Positions 35,703 to 48,502 of a DNA stretch of 64,000 nucleotides are shown in pieces. The position numbers and the translations under genes were made by a program. The notes under the pieces are model-generated. The model worked only from the letters and a program-made list of their open reading frames with translations, made no database searches and was not told the origin of the DNA. The stretch spans positions 26,914,012 to 26,978,011 of the forward strand of contig CATQJL010000316.1 of assembly GCA_958299035.1 (NCBI GenBank), written 5' to 3'. Source of the stretch: Cylicocyclus nassatus. Its lineage: Eukaryota > Nematoda > Chromadorea > Rhabditida > Strongylidae. The first letter of the stretch is position 1; each line of letters begins with the position of its first letter.

Positions 35703-36423
35703 TCATTCAGTTGTTAGTGCAATTTATGCAAAGATTTCTATTGGTGTTATGAACTGTTACATGAATAATTCGACTTAACACTTTGGAGTTTGGAGGGTTT
35801 GAATGCATCTCAAGTTTTATCACAGTTTGGTAGGTGTGGTTCTTTCACTTTATTCCTTTCTGAAGAGGAGTTCTTGCATATGCAGTAGCAGTAAGCAGGA
35901 ACATTGAGAGGTGGGGATAAAAAATTATAAGAAAATTCTACGAATAACACTTTACGTACCCTTTAACTTACCTAATTTGCTAATCAGCCACACTGCAACA
36001 AGGCTCGGTAATTGGCTCCAAAAACTTGCGAAAACGAAGTATGCTTGACTTCACAAAGAAGTACAACTTTCTTCAAGCTTAATGAGAGAAATGGATGAAC
36101 AAGGATGAAAAACGGAGCAGGACAGAACCTAGCAGGACATATAAACATTAAGCTTTCAATATAAGATGTAAAATTACGGATTAGCTGACAGTGAAATTCG
36201 TACAGAAGAACTCAGAATGCAGCAGCAGCACTTAAAACTTTCTGAAGCTCTATTCAGGACAATGAGGCGTCACGGATAAATGCAGCACTGATCTGTGAAA
36301 TGAGGTCAAAAGTAAAGAAAATTTTATACGCAGCTCTTCCTCAGCTTGCATCTTAAAGAGGAATTAACAAGAAAAAAGGAAAAAAAGGAAGGTAGAATGT
36401 ATTATACTTGATGTCCTCGTACA

Positions 36424-38148
36424 CAGAGGCGCGATAGGTGGAGCCGGGCCCCCCAAAAGTGAAGGTGGTTCCAGCTACCACTGGCCGGCCAAAAGTGAAG
36501 GTGGTAGTGCCGGACACTCACCTCCCAAAAATGTCGACCGGGGGGGGGGGGTCGCAGCTACCATTGACCGGCCAAAAGTGAAGGTGGTAGTGCCGGACAC
36601 TCACCTCTCGAAAACGTTGAGGGGGGGGGGTAGAGAGGGGGGAGCACAGGACGGACTTTGGGTTTGGGTTTTTTTGGGGTTGGTTTGGGTTTTTGGGGTT
36701 TTTTGGTTTGGTTTATTCGGACTTTTGGGTTTTGATTTTTTTGCTGAAACTGAAAAAAAGGAAATTAGGCAAAACGAATGCAAAAGAAAGTATTGAGAGC
36801 ATATATCTATGTAGTCGGTCGATCCAGGCAGTAACCGCCGAGAATCAGAATTTCGAATGATAAAATAATGAAAAATCATTCACTGTTACAAATCTGCTGG
36901 CTGAAGACCTCCGCAGTTGTGACTTCATAGGTTTTGAAGGGTAAGTGTTGTTCTACCACACAGTGAAAGAATCAGTCTGATTTGAGGAGTGGCCGCCGAG
37001 AACGAGAATTTTGAAAAACCTTAAAAATCTTCTCAATTTTAGGTCGCTTAATGACAACTGACATTTAAACTCTTATAAATCCGGACTTTGAAGGTGTTTG
37101 ATGTTGCGACTTCACAGGTTCCGTAATGTAGGGATCGCTCTACTTGAATGTGTCTTAACTGTACCGATCCATTGAAACATCGCCGAGATCCATGCTCTCA
37201 AAAAAGCAGGTAAAAAACCGTTTTTCACTCATAACTTCTTCAGAATTACATAATTCATGTTGCGACTTCATAGATTGGATTCTCCTCATCAAGAGCTTTC
37301 AGATGATATATAATATGTGGGGGATTCACGTCTCCCACGGCATATGCCCGGGGGTGGAGTACCTCTCTTCACTAATTCTCCACTGGCGGCCTCCCGCCAA
37401 TACATTGAAATTGGCGGGGTGGAGAATTAGTGAAGAGGAGTACTCCACCCCGGGTTAGAGCCGCAAAAAACATTGAATCCCCCACATATTATATATCATC
37501 TGAAAGCTCTTGAAGAGGAGAATCTAACCTATGAAGTCGCAACATGATGCATGCAGTTCTGAAGAAGTTATGAGCTGAAAAACGGTTTTTTACCTGCTTT
37601 TTTAAGAGCCTGGATCTCGGCGGTGTTCCAATGGATCGGTACAGTTAAGACACATTCTGATAGGGCAAACCTCACCCTACAAAACCTATGAAGTCGCAAC
37701 ATCAAACACCTTCAAAGTCCGGATTTATAAGAGTTTAAATGTCAGTTGTCATTAAGCAACCTAAAATTGAGAAAATTTTTAAGGTTTTTCAAAATTCTCG
37801 TTCTCGGCGGCCACTCCTCAAATCAAACTGATTCTATCATTGTCTGGTAGAACAACACTTGCCCTTCAAAACCTATGAAGTCGCAACTGCGGAGGTCTTC
37901 AGCCAGCAGGTTTGTAACAGTGGAATAATTTTTTATCATTCGAAATTCTGGTTCTCGGCGGTTACTGCCTGGATCGACTACATACATAGATTATGCTCTT
38001 AATACTTTCTTTTACATTCCTTTTGCTTATTTTCCTTCTTTTGAGCTTTAGCGAAAAAAAATTTCAAAGCAAAAAGTGAAGGTAGTCACCCTGTACCAGC
38101 TCAAAAGTGAAGGTAGGCGGAGAATCGGCTCCGACTATCGCACCTCTG
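36424..38148. mobile_element. 1725-bp foldback hAT-like element, 8-bp target duplication CTCGTACA
   Basis: Ends CAGAGGCGCGATAGGTGGAG and CAGAGGTGCGATAGTCGGAG (right end reverse-complemented). CTCGTACA is repeated exactly outside both ends (36416-36423, 38149-38156). Arms of about 650 bp (about 36735-37385 and 37415-38065) pair closely; the centre is near 37400. The left end has two tandem copies of an AAAGTGAAGGTGGTAGTGCC unit, G11 and G10 runs, and a GGGTTT-rich stretch (about 36656-36740) with no partner in the right arm. No transposase seen. Confidence 0.85.
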
Positions 38149-39506
38149 CTCGTACACATTGCAGTGAGTTCTACTAAGCTTGCAACTACTCCCCAGATCC
38201 CTTCAATATTTCACTGACTACGATCACGCCATGACCGTATTCTGAAATATTCAAGGGACCTAAAATTTCCTCGATACATAGAACCCTGTACTCTAGTAGC
38301 CTTCTTTTGAGCCACATAAAAGACCACAACCTCCTACTGATTAAAAAACAGAACTGATCCGGGTCCAAGCCCCGGAATGTTGAGAACGTAACTATATTGG
38401 AATGAATGTAGATGAAACAAGTGTAGTGGGTTTTCTCCAAAATATCAGAGCGAAACCGAAATATTTCGTTTTTATAACCTTTTTTATGCTGTTTTAGATT
38501 TTTATGGAAATTTTCCTAGAATTCTCTTTTTAAACCTCGTTTTAGACTACGATGCATCGTTCCTTGATTGCGGTAAAATATTTGTTAAAAAGCTTCAAAT
38601 GCGTTTTTCTTTACCTTGCTCAATTTCAGTGTGTTCTATTATTTGTATTTGATCTTGTTATCTAGAGGGTTTGTCAAACAACAGGCTTCACCACTGCTAG
38701 GGCCTAGGAGTAGCCAAGAATCTGTTCGCTTTGAATTCAATCTATTATCTAAAAAATGGATTCATTTATCCGCTTCTACTTCGTTTCTTCAGAGAACACA
38801 ACCATTGTACAGTCCCTCGACTTTAACTGAAAGCATAGTCAACGCAGGAGCTAAACTGCTGCACGTCAATGCGATCGAATCATAAAACAAAAATACCATA
38901 GCCTATAAAATCCGATATGTATCCTTTATCGCTTTTTACCTCGCATCTTATGAAACCCAACCACCGCACGGTTTCCCAGTAATCAAAGACATATTCAACA
39001 GAGGTGATACTAAGCAAATGCCAGTTCGATCAATTGAGCAGACAACGTGAGACTCTTTCCTTCAGGCTGGGTTCGTACTGATTCCCATGTTCCCGCACAG
39101 TTCCCGCACAGTTCCAGTACAATGCGGGAACTGTTCCTGAACTGTGCCGCATGCGCCGCAGCCGCCCCGCACGCGTTTTCAACGGCGGGAGTTGGACAAT
39201 TTTGACCGTCTTCGACAGTTTTTCTTCCATTTCTCTCATTTTGGCCTTACTCCTCTACCCCGCTTCCGTTTTTGCTCAGCAGAACTTCGAACTCGAAGCG
39301 GGGTTGAAGAATGAGCGCTTTCTGCTCTGCGACAAAACGTGTGTTCTTGTGCTCGTCCATTTTCTCTTCGCTTTATTTTTTACTCAAACCTATTCCATTT
39401 GTTCGAGGAAGCCGCTGCGTCGTTTACTTAGCTATTTGCCACAATTAGGGTGTGCGGGCAATTCTAAATTTACATAAATTGAGGCTTTCTTTTCTCTTGT
39501 TATCTG

Positions 39507-40505
39507 GGCCCGGTAGTAATCTACCCTACCTGGTGGCATCAAAGATGCCGGCAAGTAGGCAGACATCGCGGGGAAGTTGCCATCTTCGGCGGCAGCTTGC
39601 GGAGTGATTGTAGGTTTTAATAATCTTATGTAACCTTAGCACGCGATCATTTCGCACACTAAATTTTGACAGCCGCAGAATTGCTACCTCGCGCGCGGTC
39701 GAACCTTGCTTGATTTGAAGTGCCGCCACGTTAACCATTCGACCACTCGGTCAGCCATTGCCGTTTGCACCAGCAATAGGGGGAACGCGCTGGTAAATGG
39801 CTGCCTGAAAGAGGGATCGATACATTGCGTGAGAGACTTTGACCTGAAAGAACAGCTGATTGATATGAGCGAGAGAGGGGCGAAATCGGTGCAAACGAGA
39901 TCTATAAGGGATTGTCAAAAAAGATGGTGTTCTTTGTGATTCTAAGGCATTACTGGATTTTTTCTTTGTAAGAAAATCGTCGTTTTGAAAAAGAAAAACT
40001 CGTATAATGAGAAAAATGATGGTTTTTTGATGAAAAGTAGATTTTGGATTTTTCGCTTGACGTGAATTGTGTGATATCGCCGCAATTCGCAAACTCGCAG
40101 ACGCCGTCGGCAAAGGTGCCAGCACCTCGACGTGGTAGGGGCACGTCGAGATGCCGGCAGTTTCCTCTCTCAAAAGAGCACGCTATTTCTCGTGCTCTCT
40201 GACCTGCCGGCAGCTGCCATCTCGCGGATTTCGACAAGCTGCCGGCAGGTTGCCGGCAACTAACCTCGCGAAGTTGCCGGCAGCTCCTCCTGCGTTTCCA
40301 GATATTCTTCTACAGAAGGATTTCTGGAATTGCAAATTTCGATGGAGGTTTCTATAGGATCGAGGTGGCATCTTCATCGAGAAAATTTTTTGAAAAAGGC
40401 CTGGGACGGCCTAAATTTGGGGTTTTAGCTTCTGGCCACCTCACGGAAAGGTGCTAGCGATCTGCCGACGAGATCTACCGCCAGGTCGAGGGATTACTAC
40501 CGGCC
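39507..40505. mobile_element. Nested element, ends GGCCGGTAGTAATC, CTG duplication
   Basis: Left end GGCCCGGTAGTAATC and right end (reverse-complemented) GGCCGGTAGTAATCC are inverted, with CTG on both sides (39504-39506, 40506-40508). The undisturbed mirror arm has the empty site TTTTCTGAAG, which supports insertion at CTG. The interior has many TGCCGGCA-type repeats and a tRNA-like stretch at 39660-39765. No transposase recognised. Confidence 0.75.
39660..39765 (-). other. tRNA-like remnant (possible tRNA-derived sequence)
   Basis: On the minus strand GACCGAGTGGTCGAATGG resembles an A box and AAGGTTCGACCGC a B box at plausible spacing. No complete cloverleaf with paired acceptor arms could be drawn by eye, so it looks like a worn tRNA or tRNA-derived segment, not a working gene. 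Confidence 0.3.
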
Positions 40506-41669
40506 CTGATGATTTTCGTTTTTGGGCATTCTCAGCCCCTTTTCCATATCGTTGTCCGTTCTTGCACGTAACCTTCTTCTCCTTGTGATAAGAAAAGCTG
40601 CGAACTTGAAGCAGGGTTGAGGAGTGAGCGCTGTTCTGCTCCATGTATCCGGGAAGATGGGCATTCGTGCGCTCGTCTATTCTTTCTTCGCTATTTTTGT
40701 ACAGACCTACTTCATGTGTTCTAGGAAGGCTATGCGTAGTCTCGCGTCTGTATTGAAAGGGACATAGACAGGTCTCTAAAACACGTGAAGTAGGCGTGAA
40801 CAAAAATAGAAGAGAAGATGGACGAGCGCACGAATGCCCATTTTCCCGGACACATGGAGCAGAACAGCGCTCACTCCTCAACCCCGCTTCAAGTTCGCAG
40901 CTTTTCTCATCACAAGGAGAAACGGAGTAGAAGAAAGAACGGAGAAGCAACGATATGGAAAAAGGAAAGGGGCTGAGAATGCCCAAAAACGAAACTCTTC
41001 AGAAAACAAGAGGAAAGTCTCAATTTATGATTCGTTGCCCGCACTTCCTAGTTTGTGGCAGATGGCTAAGCAAACTACGGAGCGGCTAGTGGAACGAATG
41101 GAATAGGTCTGAGTAAAAATAAAGCGAAGAGAAAATGGACGAGCACAAAAAAACACATGTTTTGTCTCATACGCAGAGCAGAAAACCGCTCATTATCAAC
41201 CCCACTTCGAGTTCGAAGTTCTGCTAAGAATGAGCAAAAAGGGAAGCGGAATAAGGCTAAAATAAGAGAAATCTTGAAGAAAAACCGTTGAAAACTAAAG
41301 TTAAAATTCTCCACTCCCGCCGTAAAAAACGCGTGCGGGGTGACTGCAGCGATGCAACACAGTTCAGGAACAGTTCCAGCACAGTGCGGGAACTGTGCGT
41401 GAACAGTTCCGGAACGTGGGAATCAGTATAAACCCAGCCTCACATATAACCTTTTGTGATTTCGTGCCATCGAGCGGTGGTCCTAACAAGGAGAGGATAC
41501 TCGGTGACCCCGGCCATTTGGAATGCGATGTATACCATAAAGTGTATCTCACAACGCTGATTTCAAATCTGTGCTCGAAATCTGCGAAACGATCATATGT
41601 ATGAAAGCAGTTATGAACTTTTTTCGTAGAAAATTTGCGTACTCTTAAGTAGCTAAAATCACCTTTGAT

Positions 41670-42795
41670 CAGGGTTGAGCGTGGGGTCAGGCGCGCCCGA
41701 CCTGGGGGGTCGTACTGGGGTAAGACAGAGGGGGGGGGGGGTCGTGATTAGGAATCGAATTCGTTCGATTGAGGAGATACTACGATTAAGGTGAAGAAGA
41801 AAAGCGCTAGTTTAGTGGATATCGCGACCTCACCAGTACTGAAGGAATGAACGGTCTTAAACAGCATACTGATTGATTCCACAATCGAAGTTTCGGCCAA
41901 AACTCAAATCTTCATCTTCTACCTTGACATATTATAAATTCATCAAGGAAGCTTGCTGTGAGAAATGGGTATCATTTCCGAGCACGTCAAATTACCTCTA
42001 TGAGCCCTACAAACCATTATTTACTGCATTATCTAGTGTTTCTCAACGACTAAAAAGCGTGATTTTCAAACATGATCAACTTGTTTTCAAAAGTGAGAAA
42101 AGTCAATTTTTTGTACTCGTAACAAAGTATTGTTCCCTACTAGTCTAGGCTAAAAATCGCGCTTTGTATCGCTTGCAAATAGTGGAGTAAGAAATAATGC
42201 CAAAATTCCGACCGGCGCGTTTTTCTCCATGACTGCTTCAACTCCACGGATTACCACAAGGCCGAAACAAGTCGAATCAAGTCCAAACACTTACTGTGGA
42301 ATCTTCGAGGGTTGTGCTAGCGATTCACATAAAACTTGAATAAAAAAGCTTCTTCAATGATAAAGTTAATCGGGTCAGGCGCAACCCCATAAAAGGTCAG
42401 GCCGCCTGAGCTTTTGAGGGGTTGCGCCTGACCCAATTAACTTGTTTTCAAAATCTAAAAATCGCTCCATTTCTGCTATGAGTATTGAACTCAAAGCCTC
42501 TTCTTGCAATACTGCAAATTTGGAGCCAAACAATACACCCCTGTGGGAATTATAGCTCTAAAAGTAGGGCTATCCAAAATCCAAAACTTGCCGTCAAGTT
42601 GCGTGTGCTGTGCAATCGCGGAAAGTCGACCTACAGACCTCCAAAAAACAAGAACCTCCCAAAAACGGCTGATCTCTTCGAATTATTACAGCCTGAGGTC
42701 CTGGAGGTGAAGCAGAGGGGTCGTTTAGGGGCTTTCACTGGGGGGGGGGGGGGTCGTTTTGGAAAGACTTGTGCCTGACCTCTTGCTCAACCCTG
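41670..42795. mobile_element. hAT-like element, 8-bp target duplication CCTTTGAT
   Basis: Ends CAGGGTTGAGCGTGGGGTCA and CAGGGTTGAGCAAGAGGTCA (right end reverse-complemented); CCTTTGAT exact on both sides (41662-41669, 42796-42803). Poly-G tracts lie near both ends (about 41731 and 42740). A short inner palindrome around GGGTCAGGCGCAACCCC (about 42374-42438) repeats the terminal motif. Confidence 0.85.
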
Positions 42796-44924
42796 CCTTT
42801 GATCCATTTTACGTTTGAAGCTATTGGGGAGAATCTTGAAATGGTTAGCGTTGTATTTATACCTATCTAAACCATATTCAGCATTCGGAGGAAAGAGAAA
42901 TTTTTATTAATGATTTTCATCTTCCGCAGTACCCAATTCATGGTTGAAAAAAGAATTATAACTCCATCCAGGTTCTCGTTCCGCAGATATGGAAAACAAT
43001 GTTCGAAGCAGCATTGAGAGGCGCATTTTTTGATATACAAACCATAATGAATGGCGAGGGTCACCGAGTAACCTTCCCTGTTAAGGCAGTTGCGACCCCT
43101 TGCGTGTTAGCTTGTTTATCGCTAATTTAGAATACGTATTTCTCACATTTTTCAAGAGCCTCTAAAATCGAGATTTTAGGGAAAATTGCTGCGTTTGAGT
43201 CAACAATTTTTTTGGTTTTTACAATGATATGGGTCCAAGTAAGTTACGCAGCAAAAAGCATTCAAAAACATCGATCATCAGTGAACTAGATACAAATTCA
43301 GTGAAGATAAACCTGCAAAATCGTCATCTTTTCATGCAACAGACTTTTAGTAGGATACCTACTAAAAAGTTTCTGAACAGGGACAAAAGCTCTAAAGATG
43401 ATCAATATAAAAATGTTTCGAAAACAGTGTAAGCCGTACCCACGACCCACATATCAAACCCTACAAAGCGGTATTAGTTTGATGGGATTGTGAAAGAACT
43501 TGGGCTGCGAGCTTTAAGAACTGAGCATGATGTAATGCGTCGCTTAGTATTTGCCACTTCACTTGTAATTCTTTAATTTCTTACTAGCTGGGCTCCTATC
43601 CTACCAGAAATGATAAGTTCGGCCTTCAACTTGCTCAGTCTTTAGGTGTATTGGTGCACGGTATATGTTTGCAGTAATCAACAGTTGCTTGTTTCGTCAT
43701 TTTAGTTCTGTAATTTCTTGAGTGCCCAAAGTCGCAAACTTTTCTTCTCTCTTTTTCTCTTTTGTTTATCCCATAAATTGTTTATTTAGAGTCAGGTCTA
43801 CCGACTCTTGGCAGCAAATTTCTGCAGAACTCACAGCAATCATATCACACCTTCTTTATTGCAAACGATTTCTTTTTACCGTAGGTGGCAGGAAGTGTAA
43901 CACTGGTAAAATCAAAATCAGTTTTCTCTAACAATGGCTGGAAATTCTGCAGCTCACGGCTGCACACTCCAGTCGGTGTATGAAATAAGAACCGAAAGAG
44001 GAGATGGCGTGCACCAAGCGGTGCATTGGTTATAACCTTATAAACTATCCAAACGATACCTCCGCGAACGAGGAGTAAGGCCCCGCAAGGATCAAAGCCG
44101 CGGCTTCAACAACTAGTTGGGACATCCTTTTCCTGGGAGATAAGCCCATGGGAGTATGACACAACCGTTCATATAACTATTATAGTTTACATCCTATAAG
44201 ATTGGGTTGTCCAGCTTTGAGGAGCAGGTTCCGTTGAGTTCATCTTAATTGTGGTCACACTCAATTACCATTCCAAGAAACCGGTTTAGTTAGATTAATT
44301 TTTTGCTCGCAAGAAATTAATCAGAATTTGAATGATTACAAGAGCGAAATAGAAATCTGAAAGGAAGTAGAGGGTGCGAAGAACATTTTTTATTATATAA
44401 AAAAGTTTTTTTTACTGAACGATACAGTCTTTCGCATTCACATTTTTTCTATTACTTAAAATATGAAGGTCTGACATATCTCCTGCGTGCTGAACTTACT
44501 TGCAGTTCAAAAAGAAGAGGGCCATCACAAACTGTCATGAAAAAGATTAGTTTTAGCGCTACCACACTTTAGTTTCACTGGTGTTCAAGGACTCCAGTTC
44601 GCTAGTGGCAAATCTCTGAGACACAATAAGTTTTTCCATAGACGCTGATGCCCAGCACTTGCAAAGCATTGAGTTGCTACTTTTCAGACCCCAATTATAC
44701 TATAATTGTTGGCACATTTTGAGTCTTTAAACTTGACTTCTTTTTCTCTTAAACAAGAGGTAAGTTTATCGTGCATAAGTTCGTATACCGTATATCTTCT
44801 GGCTAGAAGAGTTTAGCATCGCCGGGCAACCTACGGGTTCATCCCACAAAAATGACTATGGCCCGCATGCACGTACATCCCACAGGGGGGGGGGGAGGGA
44901 AGGGGAGGCATCATATCTATACTA

Positions 44925-45735
44925 GACGTCATCTGTCTTGTTACCTCGGTGCGTGTGTTACTGCACGCAAATTTGAAATCCTGGATGAGCGCGGACCCGC
45001 TCTGCCGTACTTACGCCAAGCGCACGTACGGCTAAAATTCGACGCCAAACTGCCTGTTTTTTATAATTTGATGCCTTTTTTGTTTCAAGCTTCATGCACG
45101 GTCTAATTTTAGATAAATCGTCGCCTTTATACGACGTGCACGCCGTTTTGAATCGTATCCCACAACTTATCATCCTAACTTTCAGGTAAGGGAGGCAGAG
45201 GCAATCTTGCAGGATTTTTTCAGTACTGTCGTACATAGAAAGAGTAGAGTATCTCTTAGACAGTGCGAGTGTTAACTTCTTTCTAACTGATATCTAAAGC
45301 TGGCTTTTTATGCCGACCTTCTACTGAGCAGGTTTTTTTTTTTGAAATCTACCAGGATTGCATTTAACAGAATTTTGGTGTTCCTGGTTTACTGGTGAGC
45401 CTACTGCTGTTGCACAACTTTTGATTAACAGACTTAATTCAAATCCTGCTTGCCCATCTGCTTTCCTTACCTGAAAGTAAAAGTGGTAAATTCTGGGACA
45501 CTCGATCTAAAACAGCATGCACGAGAGTCAAATTAGCAAAAATTAGACCGTGCGTAAAGCTAAGAACAAAAAAAGCATCAAAATATGAAAACAGATAGTT
45601 TGCCGTCAAATTTCAGCCGTACTGTGCACTTGGTGTAAGTACCGCACGGCGGGACTCCAGCGCCTTATCCGGGATTGCAAATTTGTATGCATTAACACAC
45701 GTCACACCGAAATGACTAGAAGATGATTCTACCAT
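44925..45735. repeat. Foldback repeat
   Basis: Left arm motifs AAATTTGAAATCCTGGATGA and CACGGTCTAATTTT pair with right arm AAAATTAGACCGTG and TATCCGGGATTGCAAATTT. Arms are about 170 bp. Terminal sequence and target duplication were not identified, so limits are approximate. Confidence 0.5.
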
Positions 45736-48389
45736 AGGTATCTGTATTACTCTTGTACTATCTATCTTACAAAGGTTAACATGAATATAGTTGATGGCAG
45801 AACATTGCCTCACAAACTGTTTCTTTCCCTGCTGTGTTATTCCCTAGGAAACCTCCAAGAATTGTCTCACTCGTGATTGGCCAATAGATAGGGTGGAATG
45901 CTATAAAATTGTAATTGAAGTATACTATAGCACTGCTAAACATGTTTGTAGAGGAAATATCGACTCAAATATTAGCTCTAATGAACCGCTTTCCACGAGC
46001 CTAGGTTCATCGAAAAGCTCACGTCCTGCACAATCCATGTGTTTTGTCAAAAGCATCCCTAGCAGTGAATAGCAGATCCTCAGTACTACTTCACGAAGTT
46101 TCCATTCATTAAAAAAATAGACTACTTTGAAAACAGAAGGTGATCCCCTTGAGATCCCTTAAGAGTTCACACAGAACAATGAAAATCTCTGTGTGGCAAA
46201 GTTCTGCCATCTTTTACATTCAAGAGTCAGGATATAAGACCGAAATATGACGGATCCCCTTTCAGACCCCTCCCTTGCCCAAAGGGGACGTGCGCGTGCA
46301 TACGGGCCTATATACTTTTCTTGTTCCGGAGCTAAAGCTTCAAAAGTAGCTTTGGAAAGGCCCAAAAACTTTGAAACGAGATCGTCGTGGAAATGCTGCA
46401 CGTTTATCGAAAACTCCGGAAAATGGGAGAGTTACTTCACAGAGTAAAGGCCCCGCCCACTCGCTGATTTCTCCTGCATCAGTGCACTTTTTTGCCGTTT
46501 TCGCGCTCTCCAATGTAGATTTTCGGGTTCAGCATAGCGATTAGACCCAGATAAGCAGAAAATCTCAATATCGACTTCTTGCCCGCACACTGCTTTTGAG
46601 CGGAAAATCTACCCGACTGTCGTATAGATTTTGACAGTCCCAATTATTTAGCCCAATTTAGCACACATTACTGCGGACCGCCCATGTTGACGGATGCGGC
46701 GCACCTGGGCGCAGGTACCATTTGAAGCTATTTTCTCGCATTGAAATACATCTTTTGCAGCACATGGGCGATGAGTAAATCAGGGGCCCCTCTGTTATAC
46801 GGCACTGAAATCTCATTACCCTTTATTTGGGCGGACAGTGCCTTCAAAGCTTTGTTAGCTAGGTTGAGCGGTAAAGTTGAGTTTATCGATGCGGACAACA
46901 TAAAACACATCAGAAAGACATGACTGTAGGTGTAACATTTAGTGGTTCAACAAATCTTAGCTATGATCCTTAACAGGTTGAAGAGAGAGAGAGAGCTGAT
47001 TGCCAAAGCTCACCTCATCACTAATAAAAGACCGCCACTACAAGGAGAAGATCTTTACAAAAGATCCGTAAATGCAAGAAAGTAAACGTATCATCAACGT
47101 AATCCAGGTGGCTGTTAATTTAACGGGTAAAACGCAAGCAATCATTGCTGCTTGCATCCAAAGTTGAAGCAAAGTTGTTGGCATGAAGTGAGGTGAAGAC
47201 CAACAAACCAATAACATGCCACGTGATACACTGCGAAATAAGCCTTAGGAGCAATTAAAAATTACATTATAATACGATATACGCAGCAAAAAAGAGACTT
47301 TTCTTTTGAGCGATATTTTTTGGAAAAGCCACAAAAAGCAACATATGGGGTGCAGAAGTTTCATTATGTACTAAATATTAGCAGGTATGAATTACGAGTA
47401 ATGCACTAGGACATGCATTCTGAATGCTAAGTTTTCGGCGTAATCATAACAGCTCTAAGATAAACCGGAATAACGTTGACAGGTATATGTTCAACGCAAT
47501 GTGAAACATGATTGCGCCCGTCGCATCTGCGACTTCTTGGAGCAATCCAATCAACTTGGGATTATGTCAGATTGTCCATTTTACTCAGTGATTACAGAAG
47601 GATGCTAAAGCATGCAGAAATCGGAAGGAGACTTGCCGTTGGGTCTTAAAAGGAATTAACAGTTAGAATGAATTTTAAGTTCACTGGAGATCTCAATGTG
47701 CGGACTGCACATTGTTGAGGTCGTTAATGAAGTTCGAATATGCTCTACTTTGTGCTCCCCTTGGTCTTCTTCGTTGCTAAAGCCACTATGATCTAAAAGG
47801 CAATTTGAGTTTCATGCACATATCTAGATTTCCGGTGCTTTGTCGCCAGCACACTGGAATTGTGCAGTTGCACACATTAAGAAGAAGACTTACTCAACTG
47901 TGAGTGTTTTTATTGAATACTTGGTCTGACAAATTCAGCGTAGCGAGAATCGGGACTGCTGCATAGTGCAAAGTAGTGCATGTACACAAATATGTATAGC
48001 ACTTCAACAAAAGGTCAGTGGTGAGTACGCCAACGTGGTCTTCCTATTCGCACTTGAATTTACTTCGCAACATTCCTTTGATCAGCATTGATTACGCAGC
48101 CTGTATATTGGAAGAAAACTCTTCCGCAAGCATCCCTCTCACTGCTACTTACAAAGTTTTGCCATGAATCCTGCACAACAGTCCCATTTTTTCACACTTG
48201 AGCATCGCGGGAAGTTTCTAAGGAAGAGGTCGCTCAAGCCTCGATCTGTATTTAATCGATAAATTCATCATCAAATCCTTGTGGCATAGAAAACTGTGTA
48301 ATAGAAACTTACAAAATGTTGCCGTCACAGAAAAAAACTGGTTTGGCATTCCGTCCGCGCCTGTAAATCTTCACCCCTTAGCGCTTTTT

Positions 48390-48502
48390 GGCTGCGTTCA
48401 TACTGATTCCCATGTTCTGGAACTGTTCCCGCACAGTTCTCGCACTGTGCTGAAACTGTGCGGGAACAGTTCCAGAACATGGGAATCAGTATGAACGCAG
48501 CC
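48390..48502. mobile_element. 113-bp palindromic MITE, same ends as 39065-41439
   Basis: Almost entirely palindromic, ends GGCTGCGTTCATACTGATTC, flanked by TTT on both sides (48387-48389, 48503-48505). It corresponds to the terminal 85-110 bp of the 39065 foldback, which are themselves locally palindromic (GTTCCCGCACAGTTC motifs). Confidence 0.8.

Larger units (their letters stand above)
39065..41439. mobile_element. Foldback element (about 1.37 kb) with 3-bp TCA duplication, split by a 999-bp insertion
   Basis: Ends GGCTGGGTTCGTACTGATTC and GGCTGGGTTTATACTGATTC (right end reverse-complemented); TCA on both sides (39062-39064, 41440-41442). Without the insertion at 39507-40505 the two arms are each about 675 bp and meet near 40755. 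Each arm holds two direct copies of a segment of about 120 bp (39276, 40596; mirrored near 40785-40905 and 41110-41225), so it occurs four times. Harbinger-like by target size. Confidence 0.8.

Noticed and set aside
36656..36740. GGGTTT-rich stretch considered as interstitial telomere
   Set aside because: Units are irregular (GGGTTT, GGGGTT, GGTTTG) and do not match the nematode telomere; more likely slippage within the hAT-like element.
38616..38885. 89-codon open frame possibly forming a terminal exon
   Set aside because: AG acceptors are present, but no partner exon, no recognised family and no phase-consistent chain could be built.
40441..40986. 181-codon open frame on the minus strand
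   Set aside because: Crosses the centre of the 39065-41439 foldback, with a similar frame on the opposite strand; explained by the palindrome, with no protein family seen.
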